Source: Homalodisca vitripennis
Taxonomy: Eukaryota > Arthropoda > Insecta > Hemiptera > Cicadellidae
Reading direction: 5' to 3'
Length of the DNA stretch: 64,000 nucleotides
NCBI RefSeq assembly: GCF_021130785.1
Contig: NW_025778874.1
Location: forward strand, 1-64,000
The notes under the pieces are model-generated. The model was not told where the DNA came from and made no database searches. It was given only the letters and a program-made list of their open reading frames with translations. Position numbers and translations under genes: made by a program. Below, piece after piece: positions 36,740-49,689 of this stretch (positions are counted from its first letter, which is position 1; each line of letters starts with the position of its first letter).

Positions 36740-39453
36740 CAAACCTAGGTAATAACATGGTTAACATGACCTTAATATGCTTTTAGGTCATGTTTATTGA
36801 TTAAGTTTTATGATTGTTTGAAATTTTAGAGTCATAGGACATCCTTCTTCTTGTAAAATATATCTCAAATTGTATGTATTAGATGATAAATAATTTGAGG
36901 GATTTAGCTTGTTAATATCTTTATCTTATATTATCCTTATCTTCCTCTTGCAAAAATGTGGCTAGAACATCTACCATTATACGCTAACCTTCACTCTTTG
37001 GAACAAATTGAAATTTAGTAGGCTCATTTCTTGTAAAACCTAAACCTTTGAGATCTTCAAGTGGCCTTTGAGACCTAGCTTATTGAAAGGCAGTATTTAT
37101 GAGAACTCTCAACTTCACAAGTCCTGGTCTGTAGAAGCTCACAGCCTATGTAAAAAGTTTCAAGTATCCTGGGAAACCCAAGACTCAAGGCTCTAGGATC
37201 TTTTATCGCACAGACGGACAGTCGGGTGGTCAATGAAACGGTGTCATCGTTACAATTTTGTGTCTTTAATAAAGGTAACAATGTATAAACTACAATTTAA
37301 ATTAATAAAAATTATATTTTAAGAATTATAATTTTATACTTTGTTATTGTTGTAGCTTCACAGATTTCTTAATTTGCTATCGAACTAATCATTTTAGTCT
37401 CATATTAAATGTGACCAACATCTCATTTTTAAATCTGAAAATAACATCTTACTTACCATGGTAAATAATAATAAGAACAATATTTTACGGTTCTGCAGAA
37501 AAAATAGCAAAAGTCATTTTCTGAATGGCTTATTCTGGTCTTCAATAAATAATATTAATCATACATTAGATCATTTTGGAATTTTGGGACTAATTACTAG
37601 ATCTCTTATTAAGTATCTGGCCAAACGTATAAATTAGGCACTCTGAAATTTTATAAATTGTTATTCATTGATCTTTTCCTATCCCCTTAATTTTTGTTTT
37701 TACACTGTATAGCTCTTGCCGAAGTATAGCCAATGTTGGTAAGTTAATGTCTGCCAATAAATAATAACGCTTGGACTCGTACTTGACAAGAGTGGTTTAC
37801 AGTTTGTTATTTGATGCGAATATGTGTCAATTCCGTGTATAGCCGGATGAATAATTTCCTATTGGTTCACATCGTAATTGAATTTAACGTTTTCACAACT
37901 GTCTGTGGATCAGCTTTGTGCCGTAATATCGATATATAATGTTTTTGTATATTTAGTTATTTATGCAGTAGTGCCAATTAAAACTCTAAGCTAAAATTTA
38001 TTATTTTACATACGAGTGTTAATTTATACCAACAGGGGTTCGATGCGAACATGTAGTCCTGTCTAATCATTTATTCCAATCCATTATCCAACATTTGCTA
38101 AGGTACGTAATGTCATAACAGTCACACATCCTCTGTGGCTAAACCAATGAGAACGTTGTGGAAAGTGTTGTTTTATTTTAATTAAATACGAGTCCCTTCT
38201 TAACACCAATGTTGAGAGAATCCGAGAACAATGTATTTTCTTGAAGAAGTATTAAAAGTGGATTGATACGTTTTGTTTTATGATTAAACCATTTCATATC
38301 GTAAGCAACATGACAATCGGTATTCAAACAGCGTTTTAGCGTTTTACTTTTAATTGGACGCTGAAGTTTATTATCAATCATACAGTATAAAGTAGTTAGA
38401 CTAGTAACTATTATATTTTTGACGTAAAACTTAAATGACAGTTAGTTGTGAGTATAAACAATGTCTTTAAGTACAGAACTGGTAGCGTGCACTGTTGTGT
38501 AAAATTTAAAAAAAAACCTAAAAAGGGAACAATTTTTATATCGAAAATTAAATAAATATATACATTTTCGGATCAAGAAATATGAAGATAATAAGGAAAA
38601 ATATGTTCTTTACTTTGGTTACATTTTCTTCAGGAAATAAAACAAAATATAATAAATAGGACTAAAGAACATAATACATATAAAAATCAATACCTATACA
38701 CCTATGAATGTTATGTACTTATAAAATATTTAAATGTATGTATACTATATATTTAAATATTTGTTTCGTTGAGATGGAACCAACCACCGTGAGGTTTAAC
38801 CAAAAATTTACATCATTACGTGGAAGCAGCATAAGATCGGAATTAAATTTGACAATGAATTATTTGTTAGTTAAGTTTGATTATGTTCCTAAAAATGTTA
38901 TACCACTTAAACAAATCTGCTATGTTTATAAGTAATTAAGAAGTAGCAAATTAAACGAGTGTATTTATAGGTGTAGAGAGACTTTTTTAGGTTTTAGAGA
39001 AACACAATAATTTGATTTGTTAGTGTTTATTAAGGTCTATTGTAAAATAATATATTTTTAATTCCAACACTATAAAAAGTAAGGTTGACTTTTTGGACGT
39101 TGGAATAAAACTATTTGATTACAAAATCATTTATTACATAAAATTTAAAACAATACTGTAAAAATAAACAAAACACTATTAAATTTAATGGTATATAACA
39201 TATGAAATTAAAATGGATTAGACGTAACGATATACGGTATATATCCAATTACCATTCGACAGATGAGCTGTTGCTCGCAGGGGATTTTATACAGTTGAGC
39301 AGATATCCGGAAGTTTTTAAAGCTGGCTGTACCTTCGAAAAATTATTGCACTGCGGGCAAACTTTACGACTGCAGCAATTAAATATTATTTGGAGGAAAG
39401 GAGTTTAGTTTACTATTAGTGTAATATAAACTAGGATTAATTGCGCTTGTATA

Positions 39454-39495
<42 letters not shown>

Positions 39496-40200
39496 ACTGG
39501 AACAAAATTTCATAAGAAAAAATTGAAAAACTAGTTGTTGAAACAAATACACATTTCTAATTAAATAGAGCCATCTTAATTGTAAGTTTATTACTTGTAA
39601 CGTGATCCAGGAGAATTTTTAATATAATTATTGCAATAAAACTCCACTTACGATGGTCTAGAGGTAAGATCCAACTTGCAATGTATAAACACATAACCTG
39701 AGTATCCTTGAAATCGATGGATAATGTTTTTTTATAACGCAATTTTTATGGACATTGAAAGGTATATTTCAGTACTATAAATTACTTGAATTATGTCTTA
39801 CTATATTTTTGAAATATACGGAGATTTTTATATGTAAATGAACAACAGCGTTAAAGAGTTCTTTCCATGTATATTCTATATCACATACTATAGCCTAATA
39901 CGGACAACAAATCTTTTGAATTATGTATTATTCGACGTTTTAGGCACAGAATATTCGTAATAATAATCAGACAATAAGAGTTGGGAAAAGTGTTTGTATG
40001 TTGGCTGGATGAAGTTTAGTAAAAAACGTCACCTAAAAAATATTTAGTTTAGTATAGAAATAAAAATAAATTAAAGAGCTGGAACATACCCAACGGTAAT
40101 ATATATTAAAATTATATATTTCCATAGAAACTACAAGGGAAATGAATGAGAATTCTTTAAAATTTTGGTGGCAGTTCAGATTTCTTGTTCAATAGGAGTT
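36740..40200. other. AT-rich stretch, no gene recognised
   Basis: Nothing is supported except a (TA)n microsatellite at about 39459-39493. The short open frames at 37075-37281, 38178-38381, 38708-38935 and 39202-39408 show no domain. Confidence 0.45.
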
Positions 40201-40214
40201 CAACTCGCAATAAG

Positions 40215-40280
40215 TCGGAGAACCACTACCAGGAACAGGATGCGGTGCCCAGGAGCAGGACAGGACCAGGATGAGTTATT
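40215..40280 (+). repeat. CCAGGACCAGG core copy 6
   Basis: GGAGAACCACTACCAGGAAC, GGATGCGGTGCCCAGG and GGACAGGACCAGGATGAG. It is preceded at about 40080-40135 by the same CATAGAAAC...ACAAGG flank seen in the other copies. Confidence 0.7.
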
Positions 40281-40549
40281 TACTTGTATCACTTAGAAAT
40301 AAAAATATCTACTCTCACTATCTGTCTTTACACAAAGCAGTTTATTTCATATTTTTAGCGAATATTAATTACAGCAAAAAACACTGAAATAGTTCATATG
40401 TAATGATAACGTGATCACAAAGTATACATATCATCATTTAATATATATAATTTAATTTTAAATAATTATTTCAGATTCTTTTCCTTTTTGTGTGCTATAG
40501 ATATAGTACCTAAAAAATTCCCTTTGTTCGTTGTTCCTCCTTTGTTCGT

Positions 40550-40579
40550 GTTTCCTCCCAAAGCGTAGAGGGAGGAAAC
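40550..40579. repeat. 10-bp perfect hairpin GTTTCCTCCC
   Basis: Arms GTTTCCTCCC (40550-40559) and GGGAGGAAAC (40570-40579) surround a 10-nt loop. A short TTTGTTCG...TTCCTCC duplication lies just upstream (40523-40556). Confidence 0.7.
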
Positions 40580-40669
40580 AGTTTATATGTTTTCCATGGA
40601 ACTAAATCCTATATGCAATTTTTATCTATTACCATATACACCATAACCTAAGTCAGAAATGAAATTTAA

Positions 40670-41100
40670 ATTATATTAATGTAATGAAAGTTATTAAAAC
40701 CCTTTTAACAATCTTTTTATTACATACACGTGTTTCGGTTTTTAACCACCATCATTGTACATTAACCTATAAATAAATAAATAATGAACAATTATATATA
40801 CACATGTCGACCTTTTAAACATATGTTAAATTTAAATAGCATAGTTGTAATTTTCTTATTCGTAATGTGTATTTAATATTTTATTTTTTTTTTCAAAAAT
40901 TGGATTTGTCTTGTTTATCAGATTACAATTTGAAATTTTATGAGGATCTTTGTTACAATTTAGATAGATATGTAATTCTTGTTTTGTGTTTACTTTCTCT
41001 CCTTTCCTTTCGATATCTAAAATTTCAATGTTCTTTTCAATATTTGTGTAGTTATGGTCAGTCTCCAATAAGTGCTCAGCCTAGAGGCTGAACACATATT
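40670..41100 (-). mobile_element. Penelope-like element 3' end
   Basis: On the minus strand, 41088-40856 encodes a C-terminal tail typical of Penelope-like retroelements: AEHLLETDHNYTNIEKN followed by IEILDIERKGEKVN, which resembles the end of the GIY-YIG endonuclease domain. The RT and most of the endonuclease are absent. Downstream, near 40760-40700, the minus strand reads TGATGGTGGTTAAAAACC then GAAACACGTGTATG. Penelope-like elements often carry a hammerhead-ribozyme core of CTGATGA-stem-GAAAC type here, and this looks like a degenerate version. The overlapping plus-strand frame at 40867-41091 is antisense. Confidence 0.65.
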
Positions 41101-41114
41101 TATATACATATACA

Positions 41115-41156
41115 CACACTTTTATATATATATATAGATAGATAGATAGATAGATA
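41115..41156. repeat. TATA/GATA microsatellite
   Basis: A TATATATA run followed by about five GATA units, close to the truncated 5' side of the Penelope-like fragment. Confidence 0.9.
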
Positions 41157-41261
41157 ACCCTATAAGTGGAGTTAATAACGTAAGAAATTTAAATTATATT
41201 TCAAACACATAAGTATTTGTCTTTATAGTATGTATAAACAATCACATAAGAAGAAAACTCA

Positions 41262-41312
41262 CATAGGTAGAATAAGATGCAATCGCCAGTACTAGGACCA
41301 AGGCCTTACATG
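41262..41312 (+). repeat. CCAGGACCAGG core copy 7
   Basis: AATCGCCAGTACTAGGACC, AAGGCC and TTACATGGATGAGTTCC. It is only about 1 kb from copy 6. Downstream ACCCAAAGC and TGTACAGAAAGAATCA (41612-41627) follow the order of the large repeat unit. Confidence 0.7.
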
Positions 41313-41326
41313 GATGAGTTCCTTTT

Positions 41327-41358
41327 ATAATTTAGAGATCTAAGTATCTCTAAATTAT
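41327..41358. repeat. 13-bp perfect inverted repeat
   Basis: ATAATTTAGAGAT and ATCTCTAAATTAT surround CTAAGT, inserted within the old repeat just after core copy 7. Other copies lack the second arm, which suggests a local inverted duplication. Confidence 0.75.
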
Positions 41359-41369
41359 ATAGTATCTCT

Positions 41370-43660
41370 CGTTACCCAAAGCAAATTACATCCTACTTTA
41401 AGAAAGTATTATTTACAGCACAAAACACAGGCACAGTTCAAATGTAATGCTAATTGAAGTAAATTCTTTTTTATTCATTTTGCAAATGTTTTAATTTCAT
41501 GGTTTTCGTTTTTCTTAGAAATGTATGTAATCAAAGAAATATTTTGTAGCCTTTGAATAAATACAGAACGAACCTTGTTTTGGGCTTTCTTCAACTCTTT
41601 CTGCACCCAAAGTGTACAGAAAGAATCAATAAGAACTTAGTAATTTCATGTGTCAATCTCAGTAACGCTTTGTATTCGTTCATATATATTTGCTAAATAT
41701 TTTAAAACTTGTAAGGAGAAATATTTCCTGAATTATTTATAATTGACATTTGTATGGCAATTTTGCAGTTAAATAAATATTTACCTTGAGTTGAAAACTG
41801 TTTATGTTAGGTGTTTCCGTGTAAAACTAATAACTGAATTATATTTATTTATTATATTTAATAATTTGTTTAAACTCTCATGACCATTTTTGAGAGAAAT
41901 ATGGTCTATGATGTTCTACTGATTCAATTAGTTACTGACTTTAACGTCAGATGTCTCTTACACACTATAAGAAATAAGATATAGTCAATTAAAGTGATAA
42001 AGATTATTAGATTTCAATGTAACTTTCAAAATTCTACTTTCTACGATCTAGAATGCGTCGTTGTTATGACAAATGCTTCAAGCTGAAATTGAGAGAGTAT
42101 TCTGCAGAATTAAACCATTACCAATGTTATTTTATTCAACATCTTGGTTAACAATAAGAGTTAAATAACAGTAGTAATTAATCCCCAGAACTCGCCGGAG
42201 AGTTAAAATTTATTTTGGTTAGGTACTCTAAGTCAACATTTAAGGTCGATAGTTTTTACACAATTTTAGGTGTACGATTTCTTGAATTAAAAAACTTGTA
42301 CATGCAACGAGTAATGGTGGTATTTAGATTTGAAAATCTGAAATTAAAATTGTTTTTCTTGCAAATTAAAGGTTATGATCGGTTTGGAGTACTGTATTGT
42401 TCTTTTTCGGGGATACGCATCCTTAGGAATAAATTATTTAAAATGTCAATTGCATTGAGCATGTATTTATAGAAAGAGACTGTTCTCATATAACTATTTA
42501 AAACAAGAACACTCCTTAGTTTAGATATGCTCAGAGACCCTCCAGTCATTAAACATGTATTATTTCACAACGACTTTAATTACAAGGAGGTTGGAGTACG
42601 CCTCACCTGGTTTCACAAAAAGCTTCATTGATATTGTATGCACTAATTAGAGTCTATAGCTCATTTTATTGTGTATATGTCTGGAAGAGAGCTTTACATT
42701 CCCCAGCAGACAAAGAAGAAACTTTTTCAGCTTACTGAGTAAAAGGGTTCAGTAACGCTCAAATTCCCTCGAAGGAAATTCACTACCATACAACTCGTTT
42801 TTATATACGGAAAAAAAAACGATTTATAAAAGGTTCTATTCATAGTTCTACAGATGATACTTTTCGAGAAAGCAACCAGATACATACAACTATTCTCATT
42901 GAGATCAATTATTAAGGTTACCAGTTACTACTACTTAAGTTTGCGCTAAAATATAATCTTATCACATACTTTAAAACCACTTTATTCTACTAATCTTGCA
43001 TTTTATTTATAAATATGCAGTATGTATTAATGTTTAAGATCTCGTATATTTGTATTTAGCTAATTTACTAATTTATTTACTCAGCTTCGTTCTCATTACA
43101 ACTACAGTTCAAAATAAAACGAATGTAAAACATTTACAAATGCTTAGCCATAACCAACGTAGCGACATGAACTATCATCGGAATGTTGCCTGTAATAATA
43201 TTTGGCCTATATTTTTGAAAAATGTTAAGCAAAAAGGTCATAATCTCTACAAGATATAATGAGGACGGACTGAGATATGGACAGAGAAACAATGAGATAG
43301 ACAGATAGACAAGTAGAGAGATTCGTAAACGCTAATCCCGTAACCGAAGAAGAAATCAAATATACTACTGGAATGTAATGAATTCATATGTCTTCTTGTT
43401 AAAATACTGATGTATAGCAAATCATAAATAGAAAACATTTAAATTAAACAGGATAACCTCAACAGGCAAGAAATTTGTAAAAACTATTGTCCCAGACTAG
43501 CCTACATACCTAACAATCACAGCCTTTTTGTTGTAAGATATTCACTACAGTAACACAACACTTTTTAATGTTTAATGTTAAAACACTTACTTGAATTAAA
43601 ATATTAAGCAATAAAAACTAAACAATATGAATACAATAACTCATAACAAATAACCAAACA
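41370..43660. other. AT-rich stretch with part of the old repeat
   Basis: No gene is supported. From 41390 to 41960 the order of short landmarks (ACCCAAAGC, TGTACAGAAAGAATCA, TTTAAACTCTCATGACC, ATATGGTCTATGATG) follows the large repeat unit. The remainder is unassigned. The 85-codon frame at 42215-42472 has no recognisable features. Confidence 0.4.
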
Positions 43661-43810
43661 TAACCAATGTTGAATGTTGGTAAACACGGCAAAAGCAGCA
43701 GACGCGATCCTGAACAACTGCCGACATCGCATGTGACTAGTCTAGTTCAAATATTTGCCGCGCGGCTGCAGCACTTTACAGAAGGCAGTGAATATGGCGT
43801 TTACTCACTT

Positions 43811-43934
43811 GGGACTATAGTCTACTTACACAGCCAACGGAGAAGTTTTTCCGCTGTAGTGGACTGAAGTCGATTTACCCGGCGAACGGAAAAAAATGGT
43901 GAGTCGACTATTGTCGATTTACACGGCGAAAAGG
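43811..43934 (+). repeat. Three GTCGATTTACACGGCGAA tandem motifs
   Basis: Three imperfect copies of a ~20-nt motif at about 43820-43841, 43869-43890 and 43913-43932, spaced about 45-49 nt apart, in locally GC-richer DNA. They directly precede the 18S rRNA fragment. A 66-codon frame over the first copy (43667-43867) is not recognised as a gene. Confidence 0.65.
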
Positions 43935-43941
43935 TTAAGAA

Positions 43942-44403
43942 GGTAATTCCGATAACGAACGAGACTCTAGCCTCCTAACTAGGCGTATCCACAATAGTGC
44001 TACCGTTGAATGAAATTCTTCTTAGAGAGACAGGCGGCTTCTACCCGCACAAGGCTGAGTGATAACAGGTCTGTGATGTCCTTTGATGTCCTGGGCCTCA
44101 CGCGCGCTACACTGAAGGAATGAGTGGCCGAAAGGCCCGGGTAGCCTGTTGAAACTCCTTCATGGTATGGATTGAGGCTTGCACTAGTTACCAGAAGAAT
44201 TACCAGTAAGAGCGAGTCATAAGCTCGCGTTGATCGCGTTGAAGTCCCTGCCATTTTTACACACCGCCCGTCGCTACTCACCCGTCGAATGATTTAGTGA
44301 CGTCTTCGGACTGGTGCGCGGAGATCGCCTCGCGTGGTCGCCGATGTTGCCAGAAAAATGACCAAACCTGATCATTTAGAGGAAGTAAAAATCGTAACAA
44401 GGG
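43942..44403 (+). pseudogene. 18S rRNA 3'-end fragment
   Basis: About 460 nt matching the 3' end of eukaryotic 18S rRNA. Recognisable blocks are CCGATAACGAACGAGACTCT at the start, TTCTTAGAGAGACAGGCGGC, AATAACAGGTCTGTGAT-like sequence, ACGCGCGCTACACTGA, GCGAGTCATAAGCTCGCGTT, TTTACACACCGCCCGTCGCT, TGATTTAGTGACGTCTTCGG and TCATTTAGAGGAAGTAAAA with CGTAACAAGG. Similarity ends right at the 18S 3' boundary, with no ITS1 or 28S. Substitutions and a short deletion near 44120 show it is a dispersed, decayed copy, not an active rDNA unit. The 93-codon minus frame is antisense. Confidence 0.9.
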
Positions 44404-44404
44404 C

Positions 44405-47400
44405 TTACGATTTAATTCTTGTATTCTTTTTATTCTTATTCTCATTGAAATTAGTATGTCCAGTATAATAGTTGGCTACCTTCTTTACAGTAACATATAG
44501 CACTCATATATATATTTTTCAAAGTTAAAACTAATATTGAAAGGTATATAGTTGTGTAACGATCTTCTTTAGGGTAATTTAACTATCCAACATACTCCTT
44601 TTACAGCATGAACTAAGGGAGGTCACTGAGTATTCCAAATAATAGTAACATATGTAAGATAAATCAAATAATTTAATTATAGGTACATTAAAAATTACTT
44701 CTACTTTATGACTAAGAAAAGTGCACTTTTTCAATTTCAAACACCAGTATCTTTACTCACGGAACAATATGTTTATTCGCGTGGACTAGATAATAATAAA
44801 ATTAGCAGTAGTTTTAAAAATATTCATTTGAAATTTTATAATACTCCTTGTTATGAATTACTTTAAAGTTAGTGGAAATGAGTATAAAATCTAGGACAAA
44901 AATATAGGTCTCACTACGAAGATGCTATCATGGTGGGGTTGAGGACGCTGAGGACGCTAGAGTCCTCCAGACAGCCAAGTAGTAGCTGGTTACTCAGCAC
45001 AACCCACGTGAAACACCAGCAACAGTATGGCGTACATGGAGTAACATAACTCATGGTTATTATTTTGTATTGTAAAAGATAGATATGTCGTGAATATAAC
45101 TATAACCACACTAATTGATACCACGAAATTTATTAGGTTAAATGTAACATAAAATTAACTAAGTTTATAAAACAGTATTATTATTATGGAGCGTATGGCC
45201 TAAAATGCGGTACTCATTATTACCCTGGAAGAGTTTAAATTCCTACTTATATGTTTCTATGATCACATTTAATAACATATTCTGTAAAATGCAGCCTAAT
45301 ACTTCTGTGAGGTACCATATTAAAACACTTGTGTAACTTTAAGTTTTTCTGATGGAAGTCTCACTGTTGGTTAACGCGCTGATAATGTTTCTAATAATGT
45401 CAAACACCAATGAACATTACATAATTTACAAAACATCACAAAAAAGCTAAAATAATATTGGGATTTGAACTGTGAGATCTGTGCGTTAGTTAACTGTTAC
45501 TATGCTTTCTACCTGTGTCATTAAAACAACATACAGTGTTATAGTTCGAAGAGTCCAGTTTTGATTAACGTGGTTGAATATATATTTTTAAGTTTAATAT
45601 TCGTTTCCTTTTATGTTAAAAAAAAAATTAATACAGTCCGAATTGATTGGATTTGAAACTTTCATACAAATTCGGGAATGAGTATTGAGTTACGGCTATG
45701 AGTTGTCTTAGATATGGCATTAAACTAATTTGTCATGGAGATTTTTAAATTATAACAATATTAAAGGGGTATTTTGTGACCTGTAAATTTGTTGTGAAAA
45801 TCTTCGTTTACCATCAGTATTCCACATGTTTTGCGAATTATAAATATTGGTTTACAAACAATAGGTGTAACTTATTATTTCGCAAAAATCAATATTTCTA
45901 TTGTTTTGGGTTCTTAATGTCAAAATAATTTATTTTACCTTAGTAATAAAGGCCTTTTGAACGTTGTAACTGTTCTTGTTTCGTGTTCAATAAAATCTTA
46001 AAAAATAAATTTATTTAATAATATGTACTGATAACATAAACTTCAAATTAACTGGACTTTAAAAAGTAATTACTATTTATCTGGTACGGAAAAGCAAAAT
46101 CCTTGTAAAATCCACATAAGTTTTTTTAAGAAATTAGCAATAGAGTTAAACGTTCATACCAAAAATAATCCCTAATTAAATGGTATTTAGAGTAATATAT
46201 TAACACGTACTCTAAACTGAATAAGGGAACTTATTTTATTATTTAAAAAATTTAGTTTTATTGAAATGTTTGTCTTTATGGTGTCGTTGTACTCATATGA
46301 GTGTATAATGACGTAAAATTAGTTAGGTTTAATTTTTAGTTGTAGAAGTGAGGTAAAGCTACAATATTCATACTAACTAGAAAACATATAAAAAATACTC
46401 AACAAAGATATTTGAGTTATTCATATCCAGGGAAACAAGGATGAAAGATTTTGGTTGTTTTATTATATGCAAATTTTAATTTAATGTACAAAGTCTAAAA
46501 ATCGCAGCACAGAGTGTAACCATTACCTAAATGGCACCGAGGACCAGGGCCAGGATCAGGACTTGCAGGTAGGATACTGTTATTGTTCTAAGATCACAGA
46601 TTCCAATTTCACCATCTCTCGTCACCCAAACCAAGTTAAATATCTGCTTTAGCGATTAATTACAGCACAAATCAAAGGAATCGTTCTCATTAAAGATGCG
46701 CGATTACAATGTAAAATCATTTTTATTCCTCATTCACATTTTTATTGAGCATCGTTACTTGCACTAGAATTGTTACTGCAATAATTCAATAGCACTGATT
46801 CGTTTTGTAGAAAAGCTAGTACATTGATATTTAGGCCTATTGTTAACCCCCTTAACCAATACATTCAAGCCGAAATGGTTAACTATTTTCCTCAAAATAA
46901 AACAAGTATTCATATGAATTTCTTTTTGTTTTATACATAATAATAGTATGCGGTATGTATACTAGTAGTAACCTCCGAAATTAGACGATTAAATGAAGAC
47001 ATGAAATGATCCAAAGAAAAGTGGGCTGTTTAATTTGAAAAATATTGGTTATAAATGCACAAAATATAGAAAAATTATGAAATGTACACATATGAAAAAA
47101 AGTCAACTAATGTCTAACTTAGAACATTTTGAAACTTACAAAAGAGCCCAAATTAATCCTGATTTGCTAATAAATTAAAAACATGTTTTCGTATAATTTT
47201 TGTTATTTCAAATTATTTCAAATATTATTTTACTATACATTAATTAAAGAATTAATGTAGCTACCGATTTAGTTGTAATACACATATTAATTTACTTCAG
47301 TTATTTGTTTTTTTTTCTAAACGATGTACCTTAACCTGATACCTGAAGATGAATTCTCTAAACTCGAAATGTTCATGGTAGTAATAAAACACAATAGGAG

Positions 47401-48580
47401 TGTTATATGTGGTTTATAACTCTTAAATGTCTTTATTTAATTTCAAAAATTACCTAATTATCTTTCCTATATTTTACAGCCGTAATAATATTTCGTAGTA
47501 TACTGTATTTTAACAATGAGTAAACATTAGTTTATGTTAATTGCTAAATATTAGGAATACTTAATTGAATTATGTAAATTAATTAATTAAATAAAATAAC
47601 TGATATGTCTGTGCGAACGTTGAGTTCAGCTTAATTTCACATTACGCTTAATGCAGCGTCTGAAATCAGACGTTATCATATTTAGATTATGGAATCGGGA
47701 GTCAATGTCTGTCAGAAGAGATCAAAAGAGTATACAAAAATACAAAAATATAGGAGTTTCGAAGCTGATTTCTGCAATAAACGCTATATCTAATTTATTA
47801 AATAGTTCCTTGTTATAAATAGTCAATAGTAGTTAAGAGTAAAATATTCATTGCAGGGAATGTTCAATCGAATGGCAATTCTAAAAATTATACTAAAACT
47901 GAGATTTTCTTACCACATTCCCCTAAAACAGCCATTTATTTGATCTTTCACATTCATCACTAAATTCTCCCACTTCAATCAGGTACCATTCTAATGATCA
48001 TAATGTCCTCTCACTTTATTGGCAAAAACTAATCTAAAGTATGTAATACGTGAGACAATAAGCAGCGTTTCAAACAATGGAATTTTTTATATCAAACTTA
48101 TATCTTCTGATCAGATGAACTCAACCCTACGAGAGGCGTTCATGATATCGTCGACCTATTTCTTGCAGTGTGGTCGTTCTGCCAGCCTCAGTACGAGCCT
48201 ATTGGTAAATTTACATTTTTACATACCATATAAAGATGTTTTAACTATCTAGAGGCTCGGGAGAGTCGACAGTTGCTAACTTTTGAAAACAGGCCTGCAC
48301 GGCTCTCTGAACTTTAAAAGTACTTGGAATGAACGTTTTTGCAATTTTAACATTACAAAATCGTGTGTGTGTTCGCGCAGGCACTCTTCAAAACCAGTCC
48401 GTTAGTAGAGTATTATTTGGCTAAGGACCTCTAAACATGAACGCCTGGTACTCGTGATCACCCAGTCGCCTTTTAGAACTTGAGAGACAGCCAAGAATGT
48501 ACCACAACCGAGAACAATAATTCCCTTTAATAGCAACAGCATTGTGAAACGGTAAAAATGCCTAATATCTGACAAAGTTT
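44405..48580. other. Gene-poor AT-rich stretch
   Basis: No supported gene in about 4 kb. It contains CCAGG core copy 8 (46520-46575) and a possible minus-strand pol III B box near 45460-45510 (ACAGTTCAAATCCCA), which may be a tRNA-SINE remnant. A short direct repeat (GAGGACGCT twice) lies at about 44941-44960. Confidence 0.4.
46520..46575 (+). repeat. CCAGGACCAGG core copy 8
   Basis: GGCACCGAGGACCAGGGCC, AGGATCAGGACTTGCAGG and GTAGGATACTG. The downstream CTAAGATCACAGATTCC and TCTCGTCACCCAAACC provide the uninterrupted version of the sequence into which the Maverick element inserted near 56652. Confidence 0.7.
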
Positions 48581-48584
48581 ACGA

Positions 48585-49066
48585 TCCCGTCGGCTGGGAG
48601 ATACTAGACACTTCAAACGCTTCCTTGGATCGAGAACTGTCAGAAGCTAAGACCCCTCAAATTTGAGAGCGATTAGAGGCCTCTAGGATCTAAATACTAA
48701 GTGCTACTAGGCATCGGAAGCACCGAGATGCCAGAAACTCCAAGAGAGCAAGAGCTAAAGCAGACTGTGAGCTACAGTTTTTTAATCAGTAGAAACCGCC
48801 GGCGGTAACAAACCGGGAAATGGTAGAGGGTGAACTCTTCAAGGGTTTTGGTCTCCCAAAGACTGGTAACTGCCGGAGATTAGGTAGCTCTCAGATGGTG
48901 AGGTATCCTAGTGACTGAGATCTTTTAAAGGCTAGGAAATACCATAGTTGTTGCGCTCCCAGTGGCTGCAATCTCTTAGAGGGAGGAAAAATCTGGGAGT
49001 TCTTAAAGTGTAGAAACTCCCCTAAAACTGGAAGCTCACCGGGGCCAGAAGCACTCAAATTCCGAG
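48585..49066 (+). repeat. Degenerate ~19-bp minisatellite
   Basis: A long run of imperfect units of 17-21 bp with a loose consensus GCTCCCAGAGGCTGGAAA. Examples are TCTCCCAAAGACTGGTAA, CTCCCAGTGGCTGCAA, TCTCTTAGAGGGAGGAA and CTCCCCTAAAACTGGAA. Divergence is high, so it is old. There is no coding frame. Confidence 0.6.
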
Positions 49067-49079
49067 TGTTTACATTATG

Positions 49080-49680
49080 TAAGAGTTATATTAATGTAAA
49101 TTCTAGAGGATTTTAAGAAACAAGGAAGTACAGCGAAGTAAGTTTTTAATGTAGGCGTCTTTTTAACTGCAAAGGAAAGGTATCTCAGTCTTGTGTGGAA
49201 GAAGATCCAGTATCCAGTATTTGGTAGGTATATGGGCTGTGAAAATACTTGAGTGCACCACCAGAAATATCTTAGTGGAGCAGAAGTACGTATAAGTAAA
49301 CCTTCTTGAGTGGTATAAAACCTCGAGATTTGTGAATACTTTCTCATTTCGTTAGCAATCAGCGAAGTTAAGTATGCACCAAACATGTCTTATTAATTTA
49401 AAAATGATCTACCTTATCTTCTCACAATAAACTAACGTATCCCACAGGATGCCACTTATTTCTGGAAGAAAATTAAATTTGTAAATTGATTAGATCTAAG
49501 TTTAGCGTTTGAAAAGAAGTATGTAGAAAAGGTTGCAATAAATGTGTGACTATACTTCATTTTGGAAAAAAAGGCCAACACGTATTTTTAAAGTTAAAGA
49601 GTCCTATATCTGAAAGTTAAGAGTGAATATATTTTAAACCTAAGAATACATAAGAGCTTTTTCTTAATAAAGGAGGTTTC
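49080..49680. other. Unassigned sequence
   Basis: No gene is recognised. The 103-codon minus-strand frame at 49075-49386 shows no domain I can name. Confidence 0.35.
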
Positions 49681-49689
49681 TCAATAAAT

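Noticed and set aside
44000..44281. 93-codon minus-strand open frame
   Set aside because: Antisense of the 18S rRNA fragment.
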